Positions 1 through 8,474 of a stretch of 64,000 nucleotides of DNA are shown in pieces (positions within the stretch are counted from its first letter, which is position 1; the number at the start of each line of letters is the position of its first letter). Under the pieces are notes generated by a model that saw only the letters and a list, made by a program, of their open reading frames with translations, was not told where the DNA came from and searched no databases. Position numbers and translations under genes: made by a program. The DNA is from JAFDZW01 sp964404255 (GTDB taxonomy: Bacteria > Bacteroidota > Ignavibacteria > Palsa-1295), in NCBI GenBank assembly GCA_964404255.1, contig CAYOJJ010000013.1, positions 45,224-109,223 of the forward strand, given 5' to 3'.

Positions 1-31
1 AGCGGCTCGAATAATGAATATTCGAACCGCT
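1..31 (-). terminator. Hairpin downstream of the TonB receptor gene
   Basis: Arms at 1-13 and 19-31 pair over 13 positions around a 5-base loop. The single C/A mismatch on the plus strand becomes a U-G wobble in the minus-strand RNA, which favours use by the minus-strand TonB receptor gene ending at 56. Any T-tract would lie outside the window, so terminator function is inferred. Confidence 0.4.
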
Positions 32-55
32 TATAGAAGGCTATAGGGTATATTC

Positions 56-2419
56 TTAGAATTCTATTCGAAATCCTCCGTAGGGAAAGATACCGAGTTG
101 GTTGATCGCTACGATCTGATTTTTTCTCGCGTCCCAGGCATAGGTAAGAATATTTTTGGTATTGAGTGCATTCTCTGCCGTTGCAAACCAGATCATTGAA
201 ACTGAGCCAAGGTTCTGCCGGAATTCGACTTTCAGATCGAGCCGTTTATAATCCGGATAGCGTACTCCAAAAGCACGGCTCTCATCGTAGTATTGCGGGC
301 CGAACTCACCCGAGGCATTGAACTGACGAGCCTGAACGGTGTCAATTGGTGTATATGGAGCTCCCCCGGCCAGAGTAAGTTTGCCGGAGAATTCGATCGA
401 GAACGTTGGGCTGAGTTTCCATTCGTAGCCTGCAAGCAGATTTACGATGTAACGATTATCGAAGGCCCCATCGCGCCAGACCCCATCGGAGCCACTAAAG
501 CGCTGGCGAAAAAGAGAAGTGGTTGCCGTAAAGTAGTAGCCATCTTCAAAATGCTTCATCAGTGTTAATTCCACACCATAGGTTTGGCCTTTACCGTTGC
601 TAACGAGTGCATGATTGGTACCGACATTGCCAAAAGAACTTCCGGCATTAAGCAAGCTTTCCGATGAAAGGGAATCGCGATCGACGGGAGCGTGAGAAAT
701 ATCTTTATAATAGGTTTCTGCTTTGAAGAGCAGATCGCTTGCTAAACGGTTCGAATATCCAAGTATATAGTGTAAGCTCTGCGTATAATCGAGCGAAGCA
801 TTTGCCGTATTGCCGAAGTACACGACGAGCGGTTGTGTCTGGCGGTGAACCCCGAAACCGAGCGAAAGGTCTTGCCCTTGAGCGAAATCCCACTTAGCTC
901 CGAAGCGGGGTTCGATAGAAGTTTTTTTACTGATCTCCAGGTATTGAGCATGCACTCCTGTATTGAAGGTAACAGCATCGCTTGGGCGCCATTGCCAGTT
1001 GAGGTAGCTTAAGGCATGAAAGGAATTGCCATCGGCTTTAATACTGTAGGGTACGCCACTTCGCTCGTCGCGAACGGTAGTGCGGTGCTCGTCGATATTG
1101 TAATAAGGTAGGCGGGTTTCAAGACCGGCGCTGAAGAAGTTCGAGACATCAAGCCCATAATTAAGCTTATATTTTGCCGAATAAAATCCTTCGGTCGAAT
1201 TGCTAATATAGAACAGATCTTTATTTAATACATGGTTGTCATTATCGGTCGTTAAGGAATCGACGGTAGTATTATATTTTTGGTACACATCGCTTATGCT
1301 AAGATCGCCGACAAGTTTAGAATTAAAGGTATGTTTCCAGGTCGCGCCGACGACACCGAGATCGGAGCCGCTGGTGATATCGAAATCGCCAGTATAAACC
1401 GTATCTTTCTTGCTATCGAAAAGATCGATAGTGCCGGTACCTCCAAGTGCTATAAGGCTTAAGGCATCGTTCGAGCCAAGTGGAATATCGGCTTTAGCTG
1501 TAAGGTCTTCGTATTTAGGTATACCGGCAAAGCCGAAGTCGATGCCAAGCGCATCGAAGATCTGGATGGTCGATTTTCTGTAGCTGATAATAAAAGAGCT
1601 ATTATTACCAAAAAGGGGACCCTCGGCCATTGCCTCCACTCCCGCAAATCCTAACTGCCCGACAAATTCGAATCGCTCGGTATTTCCTTTTCTGGTGCGA
1701 AGATCGAAGACACCCGATATTTTATCGCCATATTCGGCAGGAAAAGCACCAGTAAGGAAATCGCTGTTACTGAGTAAATTCATGTTGATGGCATTCACCG
1801 GGCCGCCGGTCGCGCCTTGTGTTGCAAAATGATTTGGATTTGGAATATCGATACCATCGAGCCTCCACAGCAATTCTATCGGTGATCCTCCGCGAATGAT
1901 AATGTCGTTACGCTGATCGTCCACCCCGACCACTCCGGCAAACGTCTGGGCCATGCGCGCTGGGTCTTCACGGCTTCCGGCAAATCGTTTCGCTTCATCG
2001 ACTGTAAAGGTAGTAGCACTCGATAGCGCCGCTTCATTGATCGGCTTGAAATCATCGGTTGCCTGCACGACGACCTGCTCACCCTGAAAGACCTTCGCTT
2101 TCATGGGGATTGTCACGACTACCTGCTTGCCACTGGTTACGAGAATATCTTGCGTGATCGTTTCGTATCCGCCACAGATCACGCGTAGTTCATGCCGGCC
2201 AACCGGTACATTCTCAATTCTGAATTCGCCATCGGCTTTGGTTTTTGAACCAAGTTTTGTACCAACGATAAAGACCGAGGCTCCGGTTACGGGCTGATCG
2301 GTGCTTTCTTCCGTAATGATGCCTTTAACGGTCTGGGTGGGGATAGCATCCTGTGCATAGGTAGCCGGTGCTGCCAAGAGAAGGATGATATATAAAAGGA
2401 GAAAATATAACTGCTTCAT
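56..2419 (-). CDS. TonB-dependent outer-membrane receptor with carboxypeptidase-regulatory-like N-domain
   Basis: 787 residues. A signal peptide (about 1-22, ending TYAQ) is followed by a carboxypeptidase-regulatory-like beta-sandwich (about 30-115), a TonB plug (about 120-240, with an RGGSPIE stretch and LDGIDIPNPNH) and a long outer-membrane barrel ending in an aromatic residue (IEF), as expected for BAM insertion. The family imports large substrates such as siderophores or glycans using TonB energy. There is no SusD partner beside it, so the substrate is unknown. It lies 51 bp downstream of a tetR gene on the same strand, and an operator-like palindrome sits between them, so TetR control is likely. 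Confidence 0.9.
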   Translation of the reverse strand: MKQLYFLLLYIILLLAAPATYAQDAIPTQTVKGIITEESTDQPVTGASVFIVGTKLGSKTKADGEFRIENVPVGRHELRVICGGYETITQDILVTSGKQVVVTIPMKAKVFQGEQVVVQATDDFKPINEAALSSATTFTVDEAKRFAGSREDPARMAQTFAGVVGVDDQRNDIIIRGGSPIELLWRLDGIDIPNPNHFATQGATGGPVNAINMNLLSNSDFLTGAFPAEYGDKISGVFDLRTRKGNTERFEFVGQLGFAGVEAMAEGPLFGNNSSFIISYRKSTIQIFDALGIDFGFAGIPKYEDLTAKADIPLGSNDALSLIALGGTGTIDLFDSKKDTVYTGDFDITSGSDLGVVGATWKHTFNSKLVGDLSISDVYQKYNTTVDSLTTDNDNHVLNKDLFYISNSTEGFYSAKYKLNYGLDVSNFFSAGLETRLPYYNIDEHRTTVRDERSGVPYSIKADGNSFHALSYLNWQWRPSDAVTFNTGVHAQYLEISKKTSIEPRFGAKWDFAQGQDLSLGFGVHRQTQPLVVYFGNTANASLDYTQSLHYILGYSNRLASDLLFKAETYYKDISHAPVDRDSLSSESLLNAGSSFGNVGTNHALVSNGKGQTYGVELTLMKHFEDGYYFTATTSLFRQRFSGSDGVWRDGAFDNRYIVNLLAGYEWKLSPTFSIEFSGKLTLAGGAPYTPIDTVQARQFNASGEFGPQYYDESRAFGVRYPDYKRLDLKVEFRQNLGSVSMIWFATAENALNTKNILTYAWDARKNQIVAINQLGIFPYGGFRIEF

Positions 2420-2436
2420 ATTAACGATGAATAAAT

Positions 2437-2453
2437 AATTAACATTGTTTAGT
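2437..2453. promoter_or_regulatory. Putative TetR operator 2 (between tetR and the receptor gene)
   Basis: The 17-base site AATTAACATTGTTTAGT matches 13 of 17 positions of the palindrome upstream of tetR (3091-3107), including the whole TGTTTAGT half. It lies just upstream of the receptor start at 2419. Role inferred from position and similarity. Confidence 0.45.
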
Positions 2454-2470
2454 AGTGCGCAAAAAAATTA

Positions 2471-3076
2471 TTATTTCTTTACCAGTAGAAAGAAAGAATC
2501 GAAGATGGTAGAGACCATTACTTCCTCTTCCTCTGGGGGTACGAGCACCCGGCGTTTTATGATCAGTGATACGATACCATGCAGCATATTCCAGATCATG
2601 AAGGAAGCGACCTGCACATCTTTTATTTTTAATGCACCATGCTCGACAGCCTTCTGAACAGCACTGACCAGTAGGGCAAAAGCTTCTTTTCCGATATCCC
2701 GGCAATCCTGCTCAATGATAACATTCATCGGCATTTCGAGGATGAACATGAGGTCATAGAGCTTTGGGTTTTTGAGTGCCCAATCGATATAGAATCTGCA
2801 GCCGGTATACAATGCTTCCCAAGGGTCTTCCGGGTATATTCTCGCCTGAAACGCTGCTATAAATTTGCCGAAAGCAAGATTATATAGGCCATAAAAAATA
2901 TCTTCTTTATCCCGGAAATAGAGGTAGATGGTAGCAGGACTGAACTCGATTCGCTCGGCAATGCTTCGGATCGAGACATGCTCCAGGCCTTTTTCCTGAT
3001 ATAAGGCCATTGCTGCATCGAGGATCAATGTCCTCATCGACTCGCGTTCGCGTTCTTTTCTATCTTGAATTCCCAT
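2471..3076 (-). CDS. TetR/AcrR family transcriptional regulator
   Basis: 201 residues. The N-terminal TetR helix-turn-helix spans about residues 16-62 (ALYQEKGLEHVSIRSIAER, then SPATIYLYFRDKEDI), and the rest is an all-helical ligand-binding and dimerisation domain. Family members are usually repressors released by a small ligand. It is transcribed toward the TonB receptor gene 51 bp downstream. The palindrome at 3091-3107, next to its start, suggests autoregulation, and the related site at 2437-2453 suggests control of the receptor. The ligand cannot be told from sequence. Confidence 0.9.
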   Translation of the reverse strand: MGIQDRKERERESMRTLILDAAMALYQEKGLEHVSIRSIAERIEFSPATIYLYFRDKEDIFYGLYNLAFGKFIAAFQARIYPEDPWEALYTGCRFYIDWALKNPKLYDLMFILEMPMNVIIEQDCRDIGKEAFALLVSAVQKAVEHGALKIKDVQVASFMIWNMLHGIVSLIIKRRVLVPPEEEEVMVSTIFDSFFLLVKK

Positions 3077-3090
3077 AACGACGGTAAATA

Positions 3091-3107
3091 ACTGAACGAT
3101 GTTTAGT
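3091..3107. promoter_or_regulatory. Putative TetR operator 1
   Basis: ACTGAACGATGTTTAGT is a near-perfect inverted repeat (ACTGAAC / GTTTAGT around a 3-base centre) 15 bp upstream of the tetR start. A related 17-mer occurs at 2437-2453 upstream of the receptor gene. Confidence 0.5.
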
Positions 3108-3180
3108 AAAATTCCAATTTATTTCATATATTTTTAAATATGGTATATTACACTCACAGTTAACAAGCACCTGTAAAATT

Positions 3181-3699
3181 GTGGCACATCATTTAAAGGA
3201 TGCCCTTATCGGCCAATATGAAGCAGCGCTTTCGATGCTCCGCCAGCGAATCGAGGTCTGCCCGGATAATTACTGGAATGAGAAGGTCGGCCAGAGTACG
3301 ATCCGCCAGGATAGCTACCATGTCCTATTCTACCTCGATTACTACCTCAGTTCTCATGAAGATACTTTTAGAGTCAGCGATTTTGTAGAACGCGGGGGAG
3401 ATGAACGCCGACCGGTTATCAGCGAAGGGTTATCGAAAAAAGGCACCCTTGCATATATTGATTTCTGCCATAATAAGATTATCGATGCTATCGAAAAGGA
3501 AACTCCGGAAACGCTTGAAGGAAGTTCGGGCTTTCCTTCCATTTTCAAACGGCGCCCGCTTTCGCGCACGGAACTGCATTTGTATACTATCCGACATGTA
3601 CAGCACCATACTGCTCAAATAAGTATGGTCTTACGAAAGCTTTCGGATGAACACTCTCTTGGGCTATCCTTCCCCTGGTTTGGCGCCGGATGGCAATAA
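3181..3699 (+). CDS. DinB family protein
   Basis: 172 residues from a GTG start; no ATG is available before the conserved N-terminal helix. DinB/YfiT proteins are four-helix bundles that bind a metal through three histidines, and many are thiol-dependent transferases. The triad is visible as His47 (in SYHVLFYLDYY) and His139/His143 (in RHVQHHTAQ). The protein is divergent from the tetR gene, with about 100 bp of AT-rich promoter DNA between them. Specific function unknown. A second DinB-like domain occurs inside the MetH-like protein at 19054-21309. Confidence 0.82.
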   Translation: MAHHLKDALIGQYEAALSMLRQRIEVCPDNYWNEKVGQSTIRQDSYHVLFYLDYYLSSHEDTFRVSDFVERGGDERRPVISEGLSKKGTLAYIDFCHNKIIDAIEKETPETLEGSSGFPSIFKRRPLSRTELHLYTIRHVQHHTAQISMVLRKLSDEHSLGLSFPWFGAGWQ

Positions 3700-3804
3700 C
3701 TTTTCTTATTTGTCCCCCAATTTAAAACCCTTCTTACCCTTATCAGTAACTGCCTCCAATGGCCCGTGTTTCACGGATGTCATAATTAAAGGGGTATTAT
3801 AATA

Positions 3805-5397
3805 ATGAAGATACTGGTAATATTCTTACTATTGGTTGGTTCAGCGTTGGCTCAACACTGGAGCTCGGTTGCTACGATCACGGGAGAAACCGCTGTCGAT
3901 GGATATAAGATCACAGCGGATGCGACTGGGAATACTTATGTGATAGGCCGCTTTTCAAAAAGTATAATGCTCGATAGCATTACCCTTCATGGCGGCGATC
4001 AGGAAAATGTTTATGTTGCAAAGTACAATCGCTTTCATAGGGTTGTCTGGGCACAGGTCTATGCAACGGTACTGGGTGGCGCTGGTAATTTAGTAGATGT
4101 CTATGGCTTAGCGATCGGCCCTTCGGGCTCAGTCTATATTGCCGGAAATTATATTGGTACCGTAGTGCTCGGCGGGAGCAACCATACTTCAGTTGCTCCA
4201 ACGGAGATCTATCTGGCCAAGTTCTCAGCCGATGGATCCTGGAAGTGGCTTAAAACCTGCGGCCAACATGGTAATGGTACGTTTAATCAGAATGCAGCCT
4301 ATGCAATTTGCGTCGATAACGCAGAGAACTGTTATATTACGGGTACCTTCAATGATAGCGCGACCTTCGATACTATTACGATCTCATCGCCCCAGCCCCA
4401 TGAAGTATATATTGCTAAATACGATAGTGAGGGCAATGCTCTATGGGCCCGAGGCGGTGGTGGCGATTTCGGGCAGCATACCGGCCTTGCTGTTGCAACC
4501 GATCATGAAGGAAATGCCTACCTCAGCGGAGTATTTTTTGGGAATGTAACCTTTGGCAGCGATACCCTTCATGCTATCGATGCCGAGCAAAAAATGTTTT
4601 TATGCAAGTATGGAGCCGATGGTTCGTTGAAATGGTCCGAAAAGATAGGCACGGGAGGGTATTATGGATTTGCAGAAGATATTGCGTTCGATACCGATAA
4701 TAATCCCTATGTTGCCGGGTATTTCAGAGCCACCATCGATTTCGGTTCATTCCAATACACGAATAACAGCAGTGCCCAATATGCAGCACTGGTAATGAAA
4801 TTCGATCCGAATGGGAAAATTATTTGGGCTACAAAAACGGACGGACCCAATCAAGCCGCGGGGGCCTATGGAATTAGTGTCGATAAAAACAACCGTTGTT
4901 ATATCATTGGGTCAATATCTAAGACTACTTCATTCGGCGATACAACTTTCTCGCTTGGTGCGGGTAAAACGGCATTCGTCGCGCAGTTAGACGAATCCGG
5001 GAAATTTACCTGGGTTAAAACGGTCGGAGGCTCGGGTACGAGTACCGGCAATGGATTTGTAAAAACAAGCGATGGAGAATTCGAGGTGATCGGCCAGTTC
5101 ACCGGCTCGGTTTCTTTTGATGCTATGCCAATTGTCTCTACCGGTAATAGCGGCGTATTTATTGCTTCTCTTAGTTTAATAACTAACGAGGTAACGGATC
5201 CCCGTTCTAAGGAGGAAGTGCTATTATATCCGAATCCTGCCCATTCAAAGCTTCATTTTACGAAGACTGGGACTCACATACTGACCGATCTGCTTGGCAG
5301 AACCGTAAAGCAGACTACAGAAGCTGAAATGGATGTATCAGCTATTGCTGCCGGTAGTTATTATTGCGATGGGGAGCTCATAATAATTGCCCATTAA
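3805..5397 (+). CDS. Secreted beta-propeller repeat protein with T9SS type-A sorting domain
   Basis: 530 residues. The signal peptide is about 1-16 (MKILVIFLLLVGSALAQ). The body is made of roughly seven SBBP-like repeats of 50-60 residues, each with a pattern such as GNTYVIGRF ... YVAKYN ... W, likely forming beta-propeller blades. The C-terminal 75-80 residues start at LLYPNPAHSKLHF and form a type-A sorting domain, which sends proteins through the type IX secretion system to the surface. The start has a good AAAGGGG ribosome-binding site. A strong terminator follows at 5431-5464. The cargo function is unknown. Confidence 0.85.
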   Translation: MKILVIFLLLVGSALAQHWSSVATITGETAVDGYKITADATGNTYVIGRFSKSIMLDSITLHGGDQENVYVAKYNRFHRVVWAQVYATVLGGAGNLVDVYGLAIGPSGSVYIAGNYIGTVVLGGSNHTSVAPTEIYLAKFSADGSWKWLKTCGQHGNGTFNQNAAYAICVDNAENCYITGTFNDSATFDTITISSPQPHEVYIAKYDSEGNALWARGGGGDFGQHTGLAVATDHEGNAYLSGVFFGNVTFGSDTLHAIDAEQKMFLCKYGADGSLKWSEKIGTGGYYGFAEDIAFDTDNNPYVAGYFRATIDFGSFQYTNNSSAQYAALVMKFDPNGKIIWATKTDGPNQAAGAYGISVDKNNRCYIIGSISKTTSFGDTTFSLGAGKTAFVAQLDESGKFTWVKTVGGSGTSTGNGFVKTSDGEFEVIGQFTGSVSFDAMPIVSTGNSGVFIASLSLITNEVTDPRSKEEVLLYPNPAHSKLHFTKTGTHILTDLLGRTVKQTTEAEMDVSAIAAGSYYCDGELIIIAH

Positions 5398-5430
5398 TTA
5401 CACTACAATTATCTATAGAAAGCCACTCAA

Positions 5431-5464
5431 AGGGATTGGAGCAGTTATCCAATCCCTTTTTTAT
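5431..5464 (+). terminator. Rho-independent terminator
   Basis: A perfect 10-bp stem (5431-5440 with 5448-5457, loop GCAGTTA) is followed by a T-rich tract. It closes the T9SS propeller gene that ends at 5397. Confidence 0.85.
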
Positions 5465-5646
5465 TTTAATGAGTATTTTGCCTGTCGTTTTGTCATAGAT
5501 TATAAAACTGTTTCGTTTAAACCCAAAGGGGGAAAAGGAGTCGTATAGGGAAATGACTACCTCGCGACCCGGACACATTATCGTAATATGAATTTTTTGT
5601 AAAAATTGACTCCAGGCTGAAACAGTTGGGCGTGAAAGGGGTTATT

Positions 5647-6063
5647 ATGGCAAAAGGGATGTACAAAAGAATTTTCATAGCGTTTTTAGTTTTGATAGCC
5701 GGACGGCTTTCTTCTCAACCCGTTGAGAAGACAGAGGTTAGCTCCAAACCTATTGCTTTTTCCAATTCCGAACCACCGGCAAGCAAATCTGCCGTAACGG
5801 CTCATTCGGGCTATACGGTCAATTGCATTAAAAATGGTTCGAAGACTGTTTTCGAAGTGATCTCTCCTAAGACCGATCGCGGAGAAGTTAAACTTCAGAA
5901 CAGCATCGGCACCGATATCTGCCTTATACACAAGGGTGAAATCAAAGAAGGAAAGAATACCTTCACCCTTGGCAGCCGTAAGATCGGACGCGGAGTCTAT
6001 TATGTAGTCTCCAAATTAGCGAGCGGTGAGCAATTCGCCGAGCGCATCGTCCTCAATAAGTGA
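5647..6063 (+). CDS. Small secreted protein: signal peptide plus a stand-alone sorting-domain-like fold
   Basis: 138 residues from ATG at 5647, chosen over an upstream TTG at 5626 because AAAGGGG lies just ahead and the signal peptide (KGMYKRIFIAFLVLIAGRLSSQ) then starts correctly. After a short linker (about 25-60) the last 80 residues read like a T9SS type-A C-terminal domain: alternating strands, an EGKNTFTLG turn and a final GVYYVVSKLASGEQFAERI stretch ending in Lys. The usual PNP motif is absent and there is no cargo domain. It sits between a T9SS cargo gene and mpl. Function unknown. Confidence 0.7.
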   Translation: MAKGMYKRIFIAFLVLIAGRLSSQPVEKTEVSSKPIAFSNSEPPASKSAVTAHSGYTVNCIKNGSKTVFEVISPKTDRGEVKLQNSIGTDICLIHKGEIKEGKNTFTLGSRKIGRGVYYVVSKLASGEQFAERIVLNK

Positions 6064-6126
6064 TCCTCATCCTGAATATTCTACAACCGAACTACCTTTT
6101 CCTACGAGCGTGTTAGAAACGCTCGT

Positions 6127-7527
6127 ATGAAGATCTATTTTATTGGCATTTGCGGGACGGCAATGGGCAACGGCGCCCTGCTGATGCGCGAGCTTGGCTA
6201 TGAGGTTGCCGGATCGGATGAGAATATTTATCCGCCGATGTCCGACCTGCTGCATGAAAGTGGTATTACCATCTATTCGGGATTTTCTGCTGAAAATATA
6301 GTCGCGGCAGCGCCCGATCTGGTTGTGATTGGTAATGCAATGAGCCGTGGCAATGCTGAAGTAGAGCATACGCTCAATGCCAGGAAGGAATATATATCGC
6401 TTGCAGAGTTACTGAAGCGATATGTTATTCAGGGGAAGGAATCGATCGTTGTTACCGGTACTCATGGAAAAACGACCACCTCTTCGCTGATGGCCTGGGT
6501 ATTCGATTATGCCCATAAAAAGCCGACGTTCCTTATCGGCGGCGTGCCCGAAAATTTTCATCGCGGGTATCAGGCTAATCGCGATAGTAAGTATGTGATC
6601 CTCGAAGGCGATGAATACGATACTGCCTTCTTCGATAAGCGGTCGAAATTCTTCCATTACCTGCCGACAACGCTTATCATCAATAATATCGAATTCGATC
6701 ATGCCGATATTTTTTCCTCCATCGAAGAGATAGAATTAGCCTTCATGCGCTGCACATTGCAGGTCCCGGCAAACGGAGTTATTATTGCTAATGGTGATGA
6801 TGAGCGGGTACGAAAAATACTTGCGCAACCTGTTGCTCCGGTTATTACTATAGGGCTTGGCGAAGGGAATACCCTTCGCGCAACGAATATCGTTTATGGT
6901 GAAAGTACTACAACTTTTGAGGTACTATACGAAGGCAAGGCCCTTGGCAAGATCGTAGTCGCATTACTCGGAGAATTCAATGTGCGTAATGCTCTGGCTG
7001 TCCTTGCTGCCGGTCTACATCATGAGCTTGGGTTCTCCTCGATCGCCGAAGCGATGATGAGCTTCAGAAATGTGAAGCGCCGCCTTGAATTGAAAGGCAC
7101 TTATAATGACGTAACCGTCTATGATGATTTCGCTCATCACCCGACAGCGATCAAAGGCACACTCCATGCCCTTCGAACGAAATATTCCGATAGAAGAATA
7201 ATAGCTGTCTTCGAACCGCGCTCGAACACGACGCGAAGAAATATTTTCCAGAAAGAACTGGCCGAGTGCTTTGCCGATGCGGATATAGTATTTATGTCGC
7301 AGATAGCACGATTGCATTTACTCTCGGAATCCGAACGATTAGACCCCGAGCAGGTCATGAGCGATATTCGCTCGAAGGGCAAAGAGGCTTATTATCTGGC
7401 GGATGCCGAAGCGATAAGTACCAGGGTAGCAGAAGTTGCAAGGCCGGATGATATAGTCATAGTAATGTCCAACGGAGGTTTCGGCGGCATTCATGAATTG
7501 CTCAGGCAAAAGCTTTCTGAGAAATAA
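6127..7527 (+). CDS. mpl: UDP-N-acetylmuramate:L-alanyl-gamma-D-glutamyl-meso-diaminopimelate ligase
   Basis: 466 residues, the usual Mpl length. Mpl reattaches recycled murein tripeptide to UDP-MurNAc in the cytoplasm, using ATP. The N-terminal Rossmann domain starts GICGTAMGNGALLM, the Mur-ligase P-loop is GTHGKTTTSS at about residue 112, the central-domain NNIEFDHAD stretch follows, and the C-terminal domain has DDFAHHPTAI near residue 335. These signatures and the length favour Mpl over MurC. The gene stands alone with short gaps on both sides. Its presence implies meso-DAP murein and peptide recycling. Confidence 0.9.
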   Translation: MKIYFIGICGTAMGNGALLMRELGYEVAGSDENIYPPMSDLLHESGITIYSGFSAENIVAAAPDLVVIGNAMSRGNAEVEHTLNARKEYISLAELLKRYVIQGKESIVVTGTHGKTTTSSLMAWVFDYAHKKPTFLIGGVPENFHRGYQANRDSKYVILEGDEYDTAFFDKRSKFFHYLPTTLIINNIEFDHADIFSSIEEIELAFMRCTLQVPANGVIIANGDDERVRKILAQPVAPVITIGLGEGNTLRATNIVYGESTTTFEVLYEGKALGKIVVALLGEFNVRNALAVLAAGLHHELGFSSIAEAMMSFRNVKRRLELKGTYNDVTVYDDFAHHPTAIKGTLHALRTKYSDRRIIAVFEPRSNTTRRNIFQKELAECFADADIVFMSQIARLHLLSESERLDPEQVMSDIRSKGKEAYYLADAEAISTRVAEVARPDDIVIVMSNGGFGGIHELLRQKLSEK

Positions 7528-7592
7528 GTTGTCATCGAATTATAATCGTGCAGTTATTGTATAATTCGGTAGTATATAATTATTAATTCATC

Positions 7593-8474
7593 ATGGCTCG
7601 TCGCTGTCTTCTGTTAGTATTAATCGTTGTACTATATCACGGATGCTCATCCGATACTATTACACCCGGTGGGGGTGTCTTCGATACCGACCTTTCCTTT
7701 TCACGAACTGCAACTCCTTCGCTTACCGGCGGCGGCCGTTTTTTCGGTCAAAAAGATACCGGTGTTTGGTATGATGCCGCATTTTCCTATTCGGTAAAGA
7801 ATACCAGTACGACCGATCATAGCTTCTCCTATCGATTAGAGGTCGGTCTCTTCAAAGACGGACATTTTCAGAATGGTGGTGGTACCATTGCCTTCGATCC
7901 GGACAGTGTTTTTGCCGGTACTGTAGTTACGCCGATCTATAATAAAAGCACCGGCACGCTTACAATAGTAAAAACAATTGGCCTGGGCCGTCGCAATAAT
8001 GATTGGAGCATTCCTTACGGATACCGGCTAACGATCAAAGATATTCAAAGCGGAGATTCGACTTCCTTCGAAGGCCTTTTCGATGGCAGTACTATCGATA
8101 ATCGTTATCATGGAATTATCTATACTACGGAACAGAGTTCTGATCCACAGGGTCTGTTCGATGGTCCGGATGATGGAGATTGGCAAAGTAATGGTGATTT
8201 ACTAAAAGCTTCTCCGGTATACCCAAATCCGTGTTCTGGTTCGACGACTCTGCAGATGGAGATCGCCGAAGCAGGCAAGATCGTTTACTCGATCAACCGA
8301 ACGGCATCTGATGTTGTATGGCGCGATTCAGTCGATGCTGCTCCGGCCGGCACCCATGAAATTGAGCTTTCTTTTGCCTCCGTACCTGCCGGTACCTATA
8401 GAATATTTATTACAACTTCAGCCGGAAGCAAAACCGCCGCTGCGTATGGCGATGTTAGAAATGACAAATTTTAA
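7593..8474 (+). CDS. Putative lipoprotein with a T9SS-like C-terminal domain
   Basis: 293 residues. The N-terminus is a lipoprotein signal peptide with lipobox LYHGC (Cys about 18). The middle is beta-rich and matches no family I know. The C-terminal 85 residues start at SPVYPNPCSGSTTLQM and end GTYRIFITTSAGSKTA, the layout of a type-A sorting domain. The combination of a lipid anchor and a sorting domain is unusual; the last residues (GDVRNDKF) also depart from the usual ending. The stop overlaps by 4 bp the stop of the convergent glycosyltransferase gene. Function unknown. Confidence 0.7.
   Translation: MARRCLLLVLIVVLYHGCSSDTITPGGGVFDTDLSFSRTATPSLTGGGRFFGQKDTGVWYDAAFSYSVKNTSTTDHSFSYRLEVGLFKDGHFQNGGGTIAFDPDSVFAGTVVTPIYNKSTGTLTIVKTIGLGRRNNDWSIPYGYRLTIKDIQSGDSTSFEGLFDGSTIDNRYHGIIYTTEQSSDPQGLFDGPDDGDWQSNGDLLKASPVYPNPCSGSTTLQMEIAEAGKIVYSINRTASDVVWRDSVDAAPAGTHEIELSFASVPAGTYRIFITTSAGSKTAAAYGDVRNDKF

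Noticed and set aside
5378..5578. A 66-residue minus-strand frame in the gap after the propeller gene
   Set aside because: It overlaps the terminator and the end of the propeller gene, has no ribosome-binding site, and its beta-like look is weak. I treat it as chance.
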